From positions 2,967,001 to 3,031,000 of the forward strand of contig OU696574.1 of assembly GCA_916048095.2 (NCBI GenBank): 64,000 nt of DNA, written 5' to 3'. How positions within the stretch are numbered: the stretch's first letter is position 1; every line of letters begins with the position of its first letter. The notes below the pieces were generated by a model. That model was not told the DNA's origin, ran no database searches, and worked only from the letters and a program-made list of their open reading frames with translations. Source of the stretch: Sacculina carcini (lineage: Eukaryota; Arthropoda; Thecostraca; Sacculinidae). Of this stretch, positions 38,661 to 52,691 are shown piece after piece. The position numbers were made by a program, and so were the translations under genes.

Positions 38661-39839
38661 ATATACATAAAGAAGAAATTATCTGTCTGTCTGTGTGTGT
38701 ATGCTTGAATATGAGGTGACATAATTGCGCGGGTTCAATGGTATAGATCAGGGGCTTAATTGTTCCGCACGACGGGCGGGTAAAATGCTACTGGGAACAA
38801 AGTAAACTACTGAATTATTGTACCATATAGAACCATTAAATAAAAAACCATTATTATATAATAAAGAACCATTTGAATATTAATTAGTTAGTTGTCATTA
38901 GTTGGTTTATATATAAAGAACCATTGGTGTTGGGGCTTAATTGTTCCGCACGACGGGCGGGTTTAAATATGAGGCTGTTCGAGGGAAAATGTTAAATGTT
39001 TTGCTTTTTAATTTGTATTCAGTTTATTTTATGGATTGAATATGCATTTTATTTTATGGATTGAATATGCATTTTATTTTATAAATTGTTCAGCACGACG
39101 GGCGGTTTTAAATATGAGACGGGCTGAAGGAAAATATGTTGTCAAACAATATAATTGAATTTAGACTTTTCAATTGAGTAAGATTTCAATGAGTATATCT
39201 GTTTTCTTTTTTAATTTGCAATATATTATGAATTAAATATGAATTTCATCTTATGAATTGCTCCGCACAACTGGCGGGCTTCAATGCTAGACGGTGATAT
39301 TAAGTTATTAAAATATTTTGGAAACATTATGATGAAAAAGTGTAGTCATTTTTCATTGTTTCGCGTCTGAGTTCTGAATTATTCAGCACGACGGGCATGT
39401 ATAAACATGAGGCGGTTTAGGCAAACTATTTTGTGAAAATAAATATGAAAATATAGAAATTTAGACTTTTGTATGGGTTTACTCAACTCTTTTTTAATTC
39501 ATATTCCTTTTCTCTCATGAATTGAATACAAATTTAATAGTATCGACTGTTTCGCACGACGGGCGGGTTTACATGCTAGGATTTTCATTGTTTGTTACGT
39601 GTTTGTGTTCTGAATTATTCCGCACAATGGGTTGGTTTATATATGAGGCGGGTTGAGGGAAAATATTATGTCAAAATAAAAATAAAAATATTCACACTTG
39701 GACTTTTCTATTGAGTAAGACACTGATGAGTTTTCATTTTCTTTTTTAATTTGGAATATTTTTATGAATATGAATTATTATGAATATTAATTCCATTTTA
39801 TGAATTCCTCCGCACAACGGGCGGGTTTTAATGCTAGTA
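38661..39839. repeat. 1179-bp tandem duplication, copy 2
   Basis: Second copy, with only scattered substitutions and short indels relative to 37482-38660. It ends at the CTAG followed by the 5' end of an A unit. Confidence 0.85.
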
Positions 39840-40746
39840 TATACATAAAGAAGAAATTATCTGTCTGTCTGTGTATGTATGCTTGAATATGAGGTGACAT
39901 AATTGCGCTGGCTCATGGTTCGCTGGTTCAATTATCAGGGGCTTCAAACGCAAACGAAGCGATGGCTCATTTTTATGAAATAAAAATGTCCCGCGGGCAG
40001 CAATAAAACGTTCAATTTCACCGTATAGAATGAATTCATATACAAAACTAATGGATTTGACTTCAAGAACCAGAACGGATGGTGTTCGAGTTCTGAATTT
40101 TTCCTCACGTCGGGCGGGTTTAAATATGAGGCGGGTTGAGTGAAAATATTTTGTCAAAATAAAATTAAAAATAATGAAATTTAGACTTTTTAATTGATTA
40201 AGGTCTTCATGAGTTTGCCTGATTTATTTTTAATTTGCAATATTTTTATGAATTGTTCCGCACAACGGGCGGGTTTTAATGCGGTTTTAATGCTATATAT
40301 ATACATAAAGAAGAAATTATCTGTCTGTCTGTGTATGTATGCTTGAATATGAGGTGACATAATTGCGCTGGTTCATGGTTCGCTGGTTCAATGATCAGGG
40401 GCTTCAAACGCAAACGAAGCGATGGCTCATTTTTATGAAATAAAAATGTCCCGCGGGCAGCAATAAAACGTTCAATTTCACCGTGTAGAATGAATTCATA
40501 TACAAAACTAATGGATTTGACTTCAAGAACCAGAACGGATGGTGTTCGAGTTCTGAATTATTCCGCACGTCGGCCGGGTTTAAATATGAGGCGGGCTGAG
40601 TGAAAATATTTTGTCAAAATGTAAATTAAAAATAATGAAATTTAGACTTTTTAATTGATTAAGGTTTTTATGAGTTTGCCTTATTTATTTTTAATTTGCA
40701 ATATTTTTATGAATTCTTCCGCACAACGGGCGGGTTTTAATGCTAG
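39837..40746 (+). mobile_element. Two A-type Helitron units (plus)
   Basis: Head-to-tail units of about 461 and 451 bp. The second ends in hairpin, GTTTTAATG, CTAG and T at 40746. The pair is repeated at 50870-51781, 51781-52691 and 61264-62179. Confidence 0.65.
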
Positions 40747-40785
40747 TATATATATATATATAGCATTAAAACCCGCCCGTTGTGC
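40719..40785. repeat. Tail-to-tail (3'-3') junction of two Helitron ends
   Basis: Plus-oriented hairpin, TTTTAATGCTAG, a short TA run, then the mirror GCATTAAAACCCGCCCG of a minus-oriented unit. The whole forms a palindrome of about 65 bp. The same junction recurs at 52664-52730. Confidence 0.75.
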
Positions 40786-40800
40786 GGAGCAATTCATAAC

Positions 40801-43276
40801 ACTTCAGATACACTTTGGAAAATTCAGATACACTTTGGAAAATTAAGAATAATACCGTGTTGTAGAAAACAAAATTTCTAGCACGATGGTATAATTAATT
40901 TTAATGTATGACAAACAGTTCCTGAGAAATGGGTAGAAAAATGAATAAATTTTAGTCACCCGGTGTTCAAGTGTAATTTTGGATGTATTTGAGAATTTTG
41001 CCAATTTTACACGTTTTTTGTATCATTTGTGGGTATAAATTATAGCTTATCTTGTAGAACACAAAATTATCTACATAGTAGTATATTCCTGTGTAATCGC
41101 AAGTGCGCATAATAGCTGTCAAATTGGCAATATGTCCTTTTGAATTTACACCGCCGTAACTTCCTTTAGATACACTTTGCAAAATTACAAATTATACCGT
41201 ATTGTAGAAAACAAAATTTCTAGCACGATGGTATAATTTATTTTTATGTGTAACAAATAGTTCCTGAGAAATAGGTAGAAAAATGAATTAATTTTAGTCG
41301 CCCGGTGTTCAAGTGTAATTTTGGATGTATTTGAGAATTTTGCCAATTTTACACGTTTTTTGTATCATTTGTGGGTATAAATTATAGCTTATCTTGTAGA
41401 ACACAAAATTCTCTACACAGTAGTATATTCCTGTGTAATCGCAAGTGCGTAAATTGTGATTGGACTTCAGTGAAATTTAATCAGTGTATATTCCTGTGTA
41501 ATCGCAAGTGCGCATAATAGCTGTCAAATTGGCAACATGATAATTTGACTTTACACCGCCGTAACTTCCTTCAGATACACTTTGTAAAATTACAAATTAT
41601 ACCGTATTGTAGAAAACAAGATTTCTAGCACGATGGTATAATTTATTTTTATGTTTAACAAATAGTTACTGAGAAATAGTAGAAAAATTAATTAATTTTA
41701 TTCGGCCGGTGTTCAAGTGAAATTTTGGATGTATTTGAGAATTTTGCCAATTTTACACGTTTTTTGTATCATTTGTGGGTATAAATTATAGCTTATCTTG
41801 TAGAACACAAAATTATCTACACAGTAGTATATTCCTGTGTAATCGCAAGTGCGTAAATTATGATTGGACTTCAGTGAAATTAAATCAGTGTATATTCATG
41901 TGTAATCGCAAGTGCGCATAATAGCTGTCAAATTGGCAACATGACAATTTGACTTTACACCGCCGTAACTTCCTTCAGATACACTTTGGAAAATTAAAAA
42001 TTATACCGTATTGTAGAAAACAAAATTTCTAGCACGATGGTATAATTAATTTTAATGTATGACAAACAGTTCCTGAGAAATGGGTATAAAAATGAATAAA
42101 TTGTAGTCACCCGGTGTTCAAGTGTAATTTTGGATGTATTTGAGAATTTTGCCAATTTTACACGTTTTTTGTATCATTTGTGGGTATAAATTACACCTTT
42201 TCTTGTAGAACACAAAATTCTCTACACAGTAGTATATTCCTGTGTAATCGCAAGTGCGCATAATAGCTGTCAAATTGGCAATATGTCCTTTTGACTTTAC
42301 ACCGCCGTCACTTCCTTCAAATACACTTTGGAAAATTAAGAATTATACCGCATTTAAAAAAATACAATTTCCAGCACGATGATATAATTTATTTTAATGT
42401 GTGACAAATAGTTCCTGAGAAATAGGTAGAAAAATGAATTAATTTAGGCGCCCGGTGATCAAGTGTAATTTTGGATGTATTTGACAATTTTGCCAATTTT
42501 ACACATTTTTTTATCATTTGTGGGTATAAATTATAACGTTTCTTGTAGAACACAAAATTATCTACACAATAGTATAATTTTTATAGCTGTACCATTGCTG
42601 GTTTATGAGGAATAGATAGGGGAATATTTAGCAAAACATTCACGGTTTCCAGTGCTAATTTTGCATTTTTGACTTTGTCATTTTGACTTCACACCGCCGT
42701 AACTTTTTTTTAATACACTTTGGAAAATTAAAAATTATACCGTGTTGTAGCAAACAAAATTCCCAGCATGATGGTATTACTTATTTAGTTGTGTGATAAT
42801 TAGTTTTTGATACATAGAGAAAAAAGTATAGAAAATCGGACGCGTGGAGTATAAATATAATTTTGAATATAGATTGAAATTTTGTCATGTTTACATCTTT
42901 TATGTTCTATTTTTGGATATAAATTATAACCTATCTTGTAGAACAGAAAATTCTCTACACAGTGGTATAATCTGTTTGGCTGTACCATTTCTGGTTTATG
43001 AGGAGTAGATGGCAGAGCATTGACCACAATTTTCGCATTTTTCAGGGTTCATTTTGTCTTTTCACCGCTATAACTTTTTTTGATTTCATTTTTGAAATTT
43101 AAAATTTAGTCTAAAGTGTAGACAAGAAAATTTCCAACGTGATGGTATAAATTGTTAGCGGGTAGGCTGAGTGGTGGCCGAATAATAGCTGATAGAAAAT
43201 GGACCAAGGAGGGTCGAACACACACACACACACACAGACAGACAGACACACAGAGGATCTCTTTTATATATATAGA
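40801..43276 (-). mobile_element. Type B Helitron, long 3'-truncated copy (minus)
   Basis: The 5' end TCTATATATATAAAAGAG starts at 43276. The copy holds more monomers than other B copies (~2.5 kb) but lacks the 3' hairpin end: at 40800 it is fused inside a monomer to an A-unit 3' end. It is nearly identical to 52743-55219. Confidence 0.65.
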
Positions 43277-43299
43277 TATATCTATATATATAAAAGAGA
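43258..43299. repeat. Head-to-head (5'-5') Helitron junction, palindrome centre
   Basis: Two B-type 5' ends face each other across 4 bases (TATA, 43277-43280), giving a near-perfect palindrome centred at 43278/43279. The similarity continues outward as inverted arms of roughly 2 kb (40801-43276 and 43281-45263). Confidence 0.85.
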
Positions 43300-45263
43300 T
43301 CCTCTGTGTGTGTGTGTGTGTGTGTGTGTGTCTGTGTGTGTGTGTGTTCGACCCTCCTTGGTCCATTTTCTATCAGCTATTATTCGGCCACCACTCAGCC
43401 TACCCGCTAACAATTTATACCATCACGTTGGAAATTTTCTTGTCTACACTTTAGATTAAATTTTAAATTTCAAAAATGAAATCAAAAAAAGTTATAGCGG
43501 TGAAAAGACAAAATGAACCCTGAAAAATGCGAAAATTGTGGTCAATGCTCTGCCATCTACTCCTCATAAACCAGAAATGGTACAGCCAAACAGATTATAC
43601 CACTGTGTAGAGAATTTTCTGTTCTACAAGATAGATTATAATTCATATCCAAAAATAGAACATAAAAGATGTAAACATGACAAAATTTCAATCTATATTC
43701 AAAATTATATTTAAACTCCACGCGTCCGATTTTCTGTACTTTTTTCTCTATGTATCAAAAACTAATTATCACACATCTAAATAAATAATACCATCATGCT
43801 GGGAATTTTGTTTGCTACAACACGGTATAATTTTTAATTTTCCAAAGTGTATTAAAAAAAATTTACGGCGGTGTGAAGTCAAAATGACAAAGTCAAAAAT
43901 GCAAAATTAGCACTGAAAAACGCGAATATTTTGGTCAATATTCCGCTATCTATTTCTCATAAACCAGCAATGGTACAGCTATAAAAATTTAACTATTGTG
44001 TAGATAATTTTGTGTTCTACAAGAAAAGGTATAATTTATACCCACAAGTGATACAAAAAACGTGTAAAATTGGCAAAATTCTCAAATACATCCAAAATTA
44101 CACTTGAACACCGGGTGACTAAAATTAATTAATTTTTCTACCTAATTCTCAAGAAATATTTGTCACACATCAAAATTAATTATACCATCGTGCTAGAAAT
44201 TTTGTTTTCTACAATACCGTATAATTCTTAATTTTCCAAAGTGTATCTGAAGGAAGTTACGGCGGTGTAAATTCAAAAAGACATATTGCCAATTTGACAG
44301 CTATTATGCGCACTTGCGATTACACAGGAATATACTACTGTGTAGATAATTTTGTGTTCTACAAGATAAGCTATGATTTATACCCACAAATGATACAAAA
44401 AACGTGTAAAATTGGCGAAATTCTCAAATACATCCAAAATTACACTAGAACACCGGGCGACTAAAATTAATTCATTTTTATAATATTTCTCAGTAACTAT
44501 TTGTTATACATAAAAATAAATTATACCATCGTGCTAGAAATTTTGTTTTCTACAATACGGTATAATTTGTAATTTTCCAAAGTGTATCTAAAGGAAGTTA
44601 CGGCGGTGTAAAGTCAAAAGGACATATTGCCAATTTGACAGCTATTATGCGCACTTGCGATTACACAGGAATATACACCGATTTAATTTCACTGAAGTCC
44701 AATCACAATTTACGCACTTGCGATTACACAAGAATATACTACTGTGTAGAGAATTTTGTGTTCTACAATATAAGTTATAATTTATACCCACAAATGATAC
44801 AAAAAACGTGTAAAATTGGCAAAATTCTCAATTACATCCAAAATCACACTTGAACACCGGACGACTAAAATATATTCATTTTTCTACTATTTCTCAGTAA
44901 ATATTTGTTACACATAAAAATAAATTATACCATCGTGCTAGAAATCTTGTTTTCTACAATACGGTATAATGTGTAATTTTCCAAAGTGTATCTGAAGGAA
45001 GTTACGGCGGTGTAAAGTAAAAAGGACATATTGCCAATTTGACAGCTATTATGCGCACTTGCGATTCTACAGGAATATACACTGATTAAATTTCACTGAA
45101 GCCCAATCACAATTAAGAATGCATCATATTAGCTCCAAGCATTGATGGAGTGGTTCTATTGCGTACAGTTTAATTAATGTTACACTATAGTGAAAAGAAA
45201 GGCTCTATTGTCCTCAATATTTACACATGAATTGTTCCGCACGACGGGCGGGTAAAATGCTAC
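43281..45263 (+). mobile_element. Type B non-autonomous Helitron, complete ends (plus)
   Basis: The 5' end TCTATATATATAAAAGAG is at 43281 and the 3' hairpin with GTAAAATG, CTAC and T ends at 45263. The 1983-bp unit is more diverged from its neighbours than the other plus copies (for example 'aacgcgaatattttgg' instead of 'aaccgtgaatgttttg'). Confidence 0.7.
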
Positions 45264-46778
45264 TGGGAACAAAGTAAACTCCTGAATTTTACTGAGTAAT
45301 CTAATTGGTTTAATTTCAAGTTGCATACGCTTAAGTTGCATAAGGATACGGGTTGTAATATCATGCAATGCCAACGATATGCATATGAAGTTTTAGCGGA
45401 AGCATTAATCTGGAATTATAGAGATGACAGAAAGTTTCATTGTTTTGATAGTGTTACACTTCTGAATTACTACACACGAAGGACGGATGTGAATTTGAGC
45501 AGTGTTGAGGAAAAAACATCGTCAATAATTAAAACAAGAATTTACAAATTTGACTTTTTCTTTGTGTTTGTTTCGTGTTTGAGTTCTGAATTATTCCGCA
45601 CGACGGGCAGCTCTAAATATAAGGCGGGTTGTGGAAAAACATGTTTTCTAAATTGAAACATAAATTTCACATTTAGACTTATATATTAGCTATAACTTTC
45701 CTGTGGGTTTGTTTTTCTTTTTCAATTTGCACTAATTTTTTTATGTATTGAATATTAATTATATTTTATGAACTGTTCGGCACGACGGGCGAATTAAATG
45801 TATCTATAAAGAGTGGGTTTAAATGATAGCGAGGTATATGATATTTTGCTAGCAGTAAATATTCTAGCGATAAAAGTAGAATAGCTCTTAAGCAAATGAT
45901 TTTGGAGAATGATGTGAACCTTTAAATATATTTTGCGATCTGATGATATATGTATTACGAATAATACGTAGCAGAATATAGATTGCATAATATAATATCG
46001 GCTGTAATATCAAGGGCTGCATTATCGATGTAATCCAAAAAATAACAACTGTATGAATATGATGCATTAGTGGAAGCATTAACCGGGAATTATGAGATAA
46101 TATGATAATGGTGTAAAATTATATCGCATTATGCAACAAATGTGAATTTAGCTACCTTACAGTTTGGTCCCGATACTATATTGGCGGGTTGAGAGAAAAG
46201 TATTGGTGGGCCGCGTGTTTGGGACCCCTGGGGTAGATAATCTCAGTCTTCTGATTACAAATTATGATCGCATCAGTATATTTTGTGATCACAAACTAAT
46301 AAGTTAAATCACCTCAGACTAGGCTGAGAGCGGTCAAGATTGAATGGTTGGGTTGGGTTGGGTAGGTTTGACTCAGGTTATATTGGGTTTTAATGATAGC
46401 GGAAAATATATCAATTTTAACAATAAATATAATAGCGGTAAAAGTGAAATAGTACTTAAGCAAATGATATTGGGGAATGATGTTAAGTAATAAATATAGT
46501 TTGGAAACAGTCTGATGAAAAGATTTCATCATCTTTCATTGTTTGTTTCGTGTTTGTGTTCTGAATTATACCACACGACGGGCAGATTTATATATCAGGC
46601 GGGTTGAGGGATAATATTTGTCAAAATAAGAACAAAAATATTCACATTTAGACTTTTCTATTGGTTAAGATATTTATAGGTTACATTTTTTGCTTTTCAA
46701 TTTGTATTCATTATATTTTATGGATTTGATATGAATTTTATTGTATGAATTGTTCCGCACGACGGGTGGGTTTAAAAA
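45264..46778 (+). mobile_element. G-type unit, diverged copy (plus)
   Basis: The same cassette as in the first half but reverse-complemented. The first ~390 bp (45264-45650) differ from other copies and include an older-looking G variant. The hAT-like end lies at about 46207-46232. Confidence 0.6.
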
Positions 46779-47178
46779 AGTGTTTTTAGATCATTTTTTC
46801 AAATGGTTCATTTAAAAAAAGGTTTTTTTTTTTAAATAAAAATGTTCCGCGGGCAGCAACTATAGACAATAGAACGTTCAATTTACCCTGTAGAATTAAT
46901 CCATACACAAAACCAATGGATTTGACTTCAAGATGCAGAACGGATCGTGTTCGAGTTCTGAATTATTCAGCACGACGGGCGGGTTTAAAAATGACTCAGG
47001 CGGACTGAGGGGAAATATTGTGTCGAAATAAAAATAATTAAACTTATAATTTTCAATTGATTAATATTTTTATGAGTGTACCCTATTTCATTTTTATTTT
47101 TCCATATTTTTTATGAATTGAATATGAATTTCATGTTATGAATTGCTCCGCACAACGGGCGGGTTTTAATGCTATATA
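46779..47178 (+). mobile_element. A-like unit lacking its 5' microsatellite (plus)
   Basis: About 390 bp from 'gttccgcgggcagcaac' to hairpin, GTTTTAATGCTAT at about 47175. It completes the B-G-A module and is followed at once by the next B 5' end (TC at 47179). Confidence 0.6.
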
Positions 47179-49139
47179 TCTATATATATAAAAGAGATCC
47201 TCTGTGTGTGTGTGTGTGTGTCTGTGTGTGTGTGTGTTCGACCCTCCTTGGTCCATTTTCTATCAGCTATTATTCGGCCACCACTCAGCCTACCCGCTAA
47301 CAATTTATACCATCACGTTGGAAATTTTCTTGTCTACACTTTAGATTAAATTTTAAATTTCAAAAATGAAATAAAAAAAAGTTATAGCGGTGAAAAGACA
47401 AAATGAACCCTGAAAAATGCGAAAATTGTGGTCAATGCTCTGCCATCTACTCCTCATAAACCAGAAATGGTACAGCCAAACAGATTATACCACTGTGTAG
47501 AGAATTTTCTGTTCTACAAGATAGGTTATAATTTATATCCAAAAATAGAACATAAAAGATGTAAACATGACAAAATTTCAATCTATATTCAAAATTATAT
47601 TTATACTCCACGCGTCCGATTTTCTATACTTTTTTCTCTATGTATCAAAAACTAATTATCACACAACTAAATAAGTAATACCATCATGCTGGGAATTTTG
47701 TTTGCTACAACACGGTATAATTTTTAATTTTCCAAAGTGTATTAAAAAAAGTTACGGCGGTGTGAAGTCAAAATGACAAAGTCAAAAATGCAAAATTAGC
47801 ACTGGAAACCGTGAATGTTTTGCTAAATATTCCCCTATCTATTCCTCATAAACCAGCAATGGTACAGCTATAAAAATTATACTATTGTGTAGATAATTTT
47901 GTGTTCTACAAGAAACGTTATAATTTATACCCACAAATGATAAAAAAATGTGTAAAATTGGCAAAATTGTCAAATACATCCAAAATTACACTTGATCACC
48001 GGGCGCCTAAATTAATTCATTTTTCTACCTATTTCTCAGGAACTATTTGTCACACATTAAAATAAATTATATCATCGTGCTGGAAATTGTATTTTTTTAA
48101 ATGCGGTATAATTCTTAATTTTCCAAAGTGTATCTGAAGGAAGTGACGGCGGTGTAAAGTCAAAAGGACATATTGCCAATTTGACAGCTATTATGCGCAC
48201 TTGCGATTACACAGGAATATACTACTGTGTAGAGAATTTTGTGTTCTACAAGAAAAGGTGTAATTTATACCCACAAATGATACAAAAAACGTGTAAAATT
48301 GGCAAAATTCTCAAATACATCCAAAATTACACTTGAACACCGGGTTACTACAATTTATTCATTTTTATACCCATTTCTCAGGAACTATTTGTCATACATT
48401 AAAATTAATTATACCATCGTGCTAGAAATTTTGTTTCCTACAGTACGGTATAATTATTAATTTTCCAAAGTGTATCTGAAGGAAGTTACGCCGGTGTAAA
48501 GTCAAAATGTCATGTTGCCAATTTGACAGCTATTATGCGCACTGGCGATTACACATGAATATACACTGATTAAATTTCACTGAAGTCCAATCACAATTTA
48601 CGCACTTGCGATTACACAGGAATATACTACTGTGTAGATAATTTTGTGTTCTACAAGATAAGCTATAATTTATACCCACAAATGATACAAAAAACGTGTA
48701 AAATTGGCAAAATTCTCAAATACATCCAAAATTACACTTGAACACCGGGCGACTAAAATTAATTCATTTTTCTACTATTTCTCAGTAACTATTTGTTACA
48801 CATGAAAATAAATTATACCATCGTTCTAGAAATCTTTTCTTCTACAATACGGTATAATTTGTAATTTTTCAAAGGGTATCTGAAGGAAGTTACGGCGGTG
48901 TAAAGTCAAAAGGACATATTGCCAATTTGACAGCTATTATGCGCACTTGCGATTACACAGGAATATACACCGATTAAATTTCACTGAAGCCCAATCACAA
49001 TTAAGAATGCATCATATTATCTCCAAGCATGGATGATGTGGTTTTATTGCGTACAGTTTAATTAATGCTACACTCTACTGAATATAAAGGCTTTATTGTC
49101 CTCAATAACGTTCCGCACGACGGGCGGGTAAAATGCTAT
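47179..49139 (+). mobile_element. Type B non-autonomous Helitron, complete ends (plus)
   Basis: TCTATATATATAAAAGAG at 47179; hairpin, GTAAAATG, CTAT and T at 49139. Together with the G (49140-50473) and A-like (50474-50871) units it makes a 3693-bp module. The module is repeated with about 10397-bp offset at 57567 onward. Confidence 0.7.
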
Positions 49140-50871
49140 TGGGAACAAAGTAAACTACTGAATTTAACTGTGTAATTTAATTGGTTTAATTTCAAGTTGC
49201 ATAAGCATAAGTTGCATAAGGATATGGGTTGCAATATCATGTAATGCCAACTTATGCTGTTTTAGCGGAAGCATTAACCTGGAATTATAGAGATGACAGA
49301 AGGTTGCATTGTTTTGATAGTGTTGTGGAAAAACATGTTTTCTAAATTGAAACATAAATTTCACATTTAGACTTTTAGATTAGCTATAACTTTCCTGTGG
49401 GTTTGTTTTTCTTTTTCAATTTGCACTAATTTTTTATGAATTGAATATTAATTATATTTTATGAACTGTTCGGCACGACGGGCGAATTAAATGTATCTAT
49501 AAAGAGTGGGTTTAAATGATAGCGAGGTATATGATATTTTGCTAGCAGTAAATATTCTAGCGATAAAAGTAGAATAGCTCTTAAGCAAATGATTTTGGAG
49601 AATGATGTGAACCTTTAAATATATTTTGCGATCTGATGATATATGTATTACGAATAATACGTAGCAGAATATAGATTGCATAATATAATATCGGCTGTAA
49701 TATCAAGGGCTGCATTATCGATGTAATCCAAAAAATAACAACTGTATGAATATGATGCATTAGTGGAAGCATTAACCGGGAATTATGAGATAATATGATA
49801 ATGGTGTAAAATTATATCGCATTATGCAACAAATGTGAATTTAGCTACCTTACAGTTTGGTCCCGATACTATATTGGCGGGTTGAGAGAAAAGTATTGGT
49901 GGGCCGCGTGTTTGGGACCCCTGGGGTAGATAATCTCAGTCTTCTGATTACAAATTATGATCGCATCAGTATATTTTGTGATCACAAACTAATAAGTTAA
50001 ATCACCTCAGACTAGGCTGAGAGCGGTCAAGATTGAATGGTTGGGTTGGGTTGGGTAGGTTTGACTCAGGTTATATTGGGTTTTAATGATAGCGGAAAAT
50101 ATATCAATTTTAACAATAAATATAATAGCGGTAAAAGTGAAATAGTACTTAAGCAAATGATATTGGGGAATGATGTTAAGTAATAAATATAGTTTGGAAA
50201 CAGTCTGATGAAAAGATTTCATCATCTTTCATTGTTTGTTTCGTGTTTGTGTTCTGAATTATACCACACGACGGGCAGATTTATATATCAGGCGGGTTGA
50301 GGGATAATATTTGTCAAAATAAGAACAAAAATATTCACATTTAGACTTTTCTATTGGTTAAGATATTTATAGGTTACATTTTTTGCTTTTCAATTTGTAT
50401 TCATTATATTTTATGGATTTGATATGAATTTTATTGTATGAATTGTTCCGCACGACGGGTGGGTTTAAAAAAGTGTTTTTAGATCATTTTTTCAAATGGT
50501 TCATTTAAAAAAAGGTTTTTTTTTTTTTAAATAAAAATGTTCCGCGGGCAGCAACTATAGACAATAGAACGTTCAATTTACCCTGTAGAATTAATCCATA
50601 TACAAAACCAATGGATTTGACTTCAAGATGCAGAACGGATCGTGTTCGAGTTCTGAATTATTCAGCACGACGGGCGGGTTTAAAAATGACTCAGGCGGAC
50701 TGAGGGGAAATATTGTGTCGAAATAAAAATAATTAAACTTATAATTTTCAATTGATTAATATTTTTATGAGTGTACCCTATTTCATTTTTATTTTTCCAT
50801 ATTTTTTATGAATTGAATATGAATTTCATGTTATGAATTGCTCCGCACAACGGGCGGGTTTTAATGCTATA
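49140..50871 (+). mobile_element. G-type unit plus A-like unit (plus)
   Basis: Near-identical to 45650-47178 (offset 3693) and 59538-61264. The G hAT-like end is at about 49900-49926. The A-like part (50474 onward) ends in hairpin and GTTTTAATGCTAT. Confidence 0.6.
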
Positions 50872-52691
50872 TATATATACATAAAGAAGAAATTATCTGT
50901 CTGTCTGTGTATGTATGCTTGAATATGAGGTGACATAATTGCGCTGGCTCATGGTTCGCTGGTTCAATTATCAGGGGCTTCAAACGCAAACGAAGCGATG
51001 GCTCATTTTTATGAAATAAAAATGTCCCGCGGGCAGCAATAAAACGTTCAATTTCACCGTATAGAATGAATTCATATACAAAACTAATGGATTTGACTTC
51101 AAGAACCAGAACGGATGGTGTTCGAGTTCTGAATTTTTCCTCACGTCGGGCGGGTTTAAATATGAGGCGGGTTGAGTGAAAATATTTTGTCAAAATAAAA
51201 TTAAAAATAATGAAATTTAGACTTTTTAATTGATTAAGGTCTTCATGAGTTTGCCTGATTTATTTTTAATTTGCAATATTTTTATGAATTGTTCCGCACA
51301 ACGGGCGGGTTTTAATGCGGTTTTAATGCTATATATATACATAAAGAAGAAATTATCTGTCTGTCTGTGTATGTATGCTTGAATATGAGGTGACATAATT
51401 GCGCTGGTTCATGGTTCGCTGGTTCAATGATCAGGGGCTTCAAACGCAAACGAAGCGATGGCTCATTTTTATGAAATAAAAATGTCCCGCGGGCAGCAAT
51501 AAAACGTTCAATTTCACCGTGTAGAATGAATTCATATACAAAACTAATGGATTTGACTTCAAGAACCAGAACGGATGGTGTTCGAGTTCTGAATTATTCC
51601 GCACGTCGGCCGGGTTTAAATATGAGGCGGGCTGAGTGAAAATATTTTGTCAAAATGTAAATTAAAAATAATGAAATTTAGACTTTTTAATTGATTAAGG
51701 TTTTTATGAGTTTGCCTTATTTATTTTTAATTTGCAATATTTTTATGAATTCTTCCGCACAACGGGCGGGTTTTAATGCTAGTATATACATAAAGAAGAA
51801 ATTATCTGTCTGTCTGTGTATGTATGCTTGAATATGAGGTGACATAATTGCGCTGGCTCATGGTTCGCTGGTTCAATTATCAGGGGCTTCAAACGCAAAC
51901 GAAGCGATGGCTCATTTTTATGAAATAAAAATGTCCCGCGGGCAGCAATAAAACGTTCAATTTCACCGTATAGAATGAATTCATATACAAAACTAATGGA
52001 TTTGACTTCAAGAACCAGAACGGATGGTGTTCGAGTTCTGAATTTTTCCTCACGTCGGGCGGGTTTAAATATGAGGCGGGTTGAGTGAAAATATTTTGTC
52101 AAAATAAAATTAAAAATAATGAAATTTAGACTTTTTAATTGATTAAGGTCTTCATGAGTTTGCCTGATTTATTTTTAATTTGCAATATTTTTATGAATTG
52201 TTCCGCACAACGGGCGGGTTTTAATGCGGTTTTAATGCTATATATATACATAAAGAAGAAATTATCTGTCTGTCTGTGTATGTATGCTTGAATATGAGGT
52301 GACATAATTGCGCTGGTTCATGGTTCGCTGGTTCAATGATCAGGGGCTTCAAACGCAAACGAAGCGATGGCTCATTTTTATGAAATAAAAATGTCCCGCG
52401 GGCAGCAATAAAACGTTCAATTTCACCGTGTAGAATGAATTCATATACAAAACTAATGGATTTGACTTCAAGAACCAGAACGGATGGTGTTCGAGTTCTG
52501 AATTATTCCGCACGTCGGCCGGGTTTAAATATGAGGCGGGCTGAGTGAAAATATTTTGTCAAAATGTAAATTAAAAATAATGAAATTTAGACTTTTTAAT
52601 TGATTAAGGTTTTTATGAGTTTGCCTTATTTATTTTTAATTTGCAATATTTTTATGAATTCTTCCGCACAACGGGCGGGTTTTAATGCTAG
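50872..52691 (+). mobile_element. Four A-type units as a duplicated pair (plus)
   Basis: The two-unit block of about 911 bp occurs twice in tandem (50872-51781 and 51781-52691). It matches 39837-40746 and ends in the 3'-3' palindrome at 52664-52730. Confidence 0.65.
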
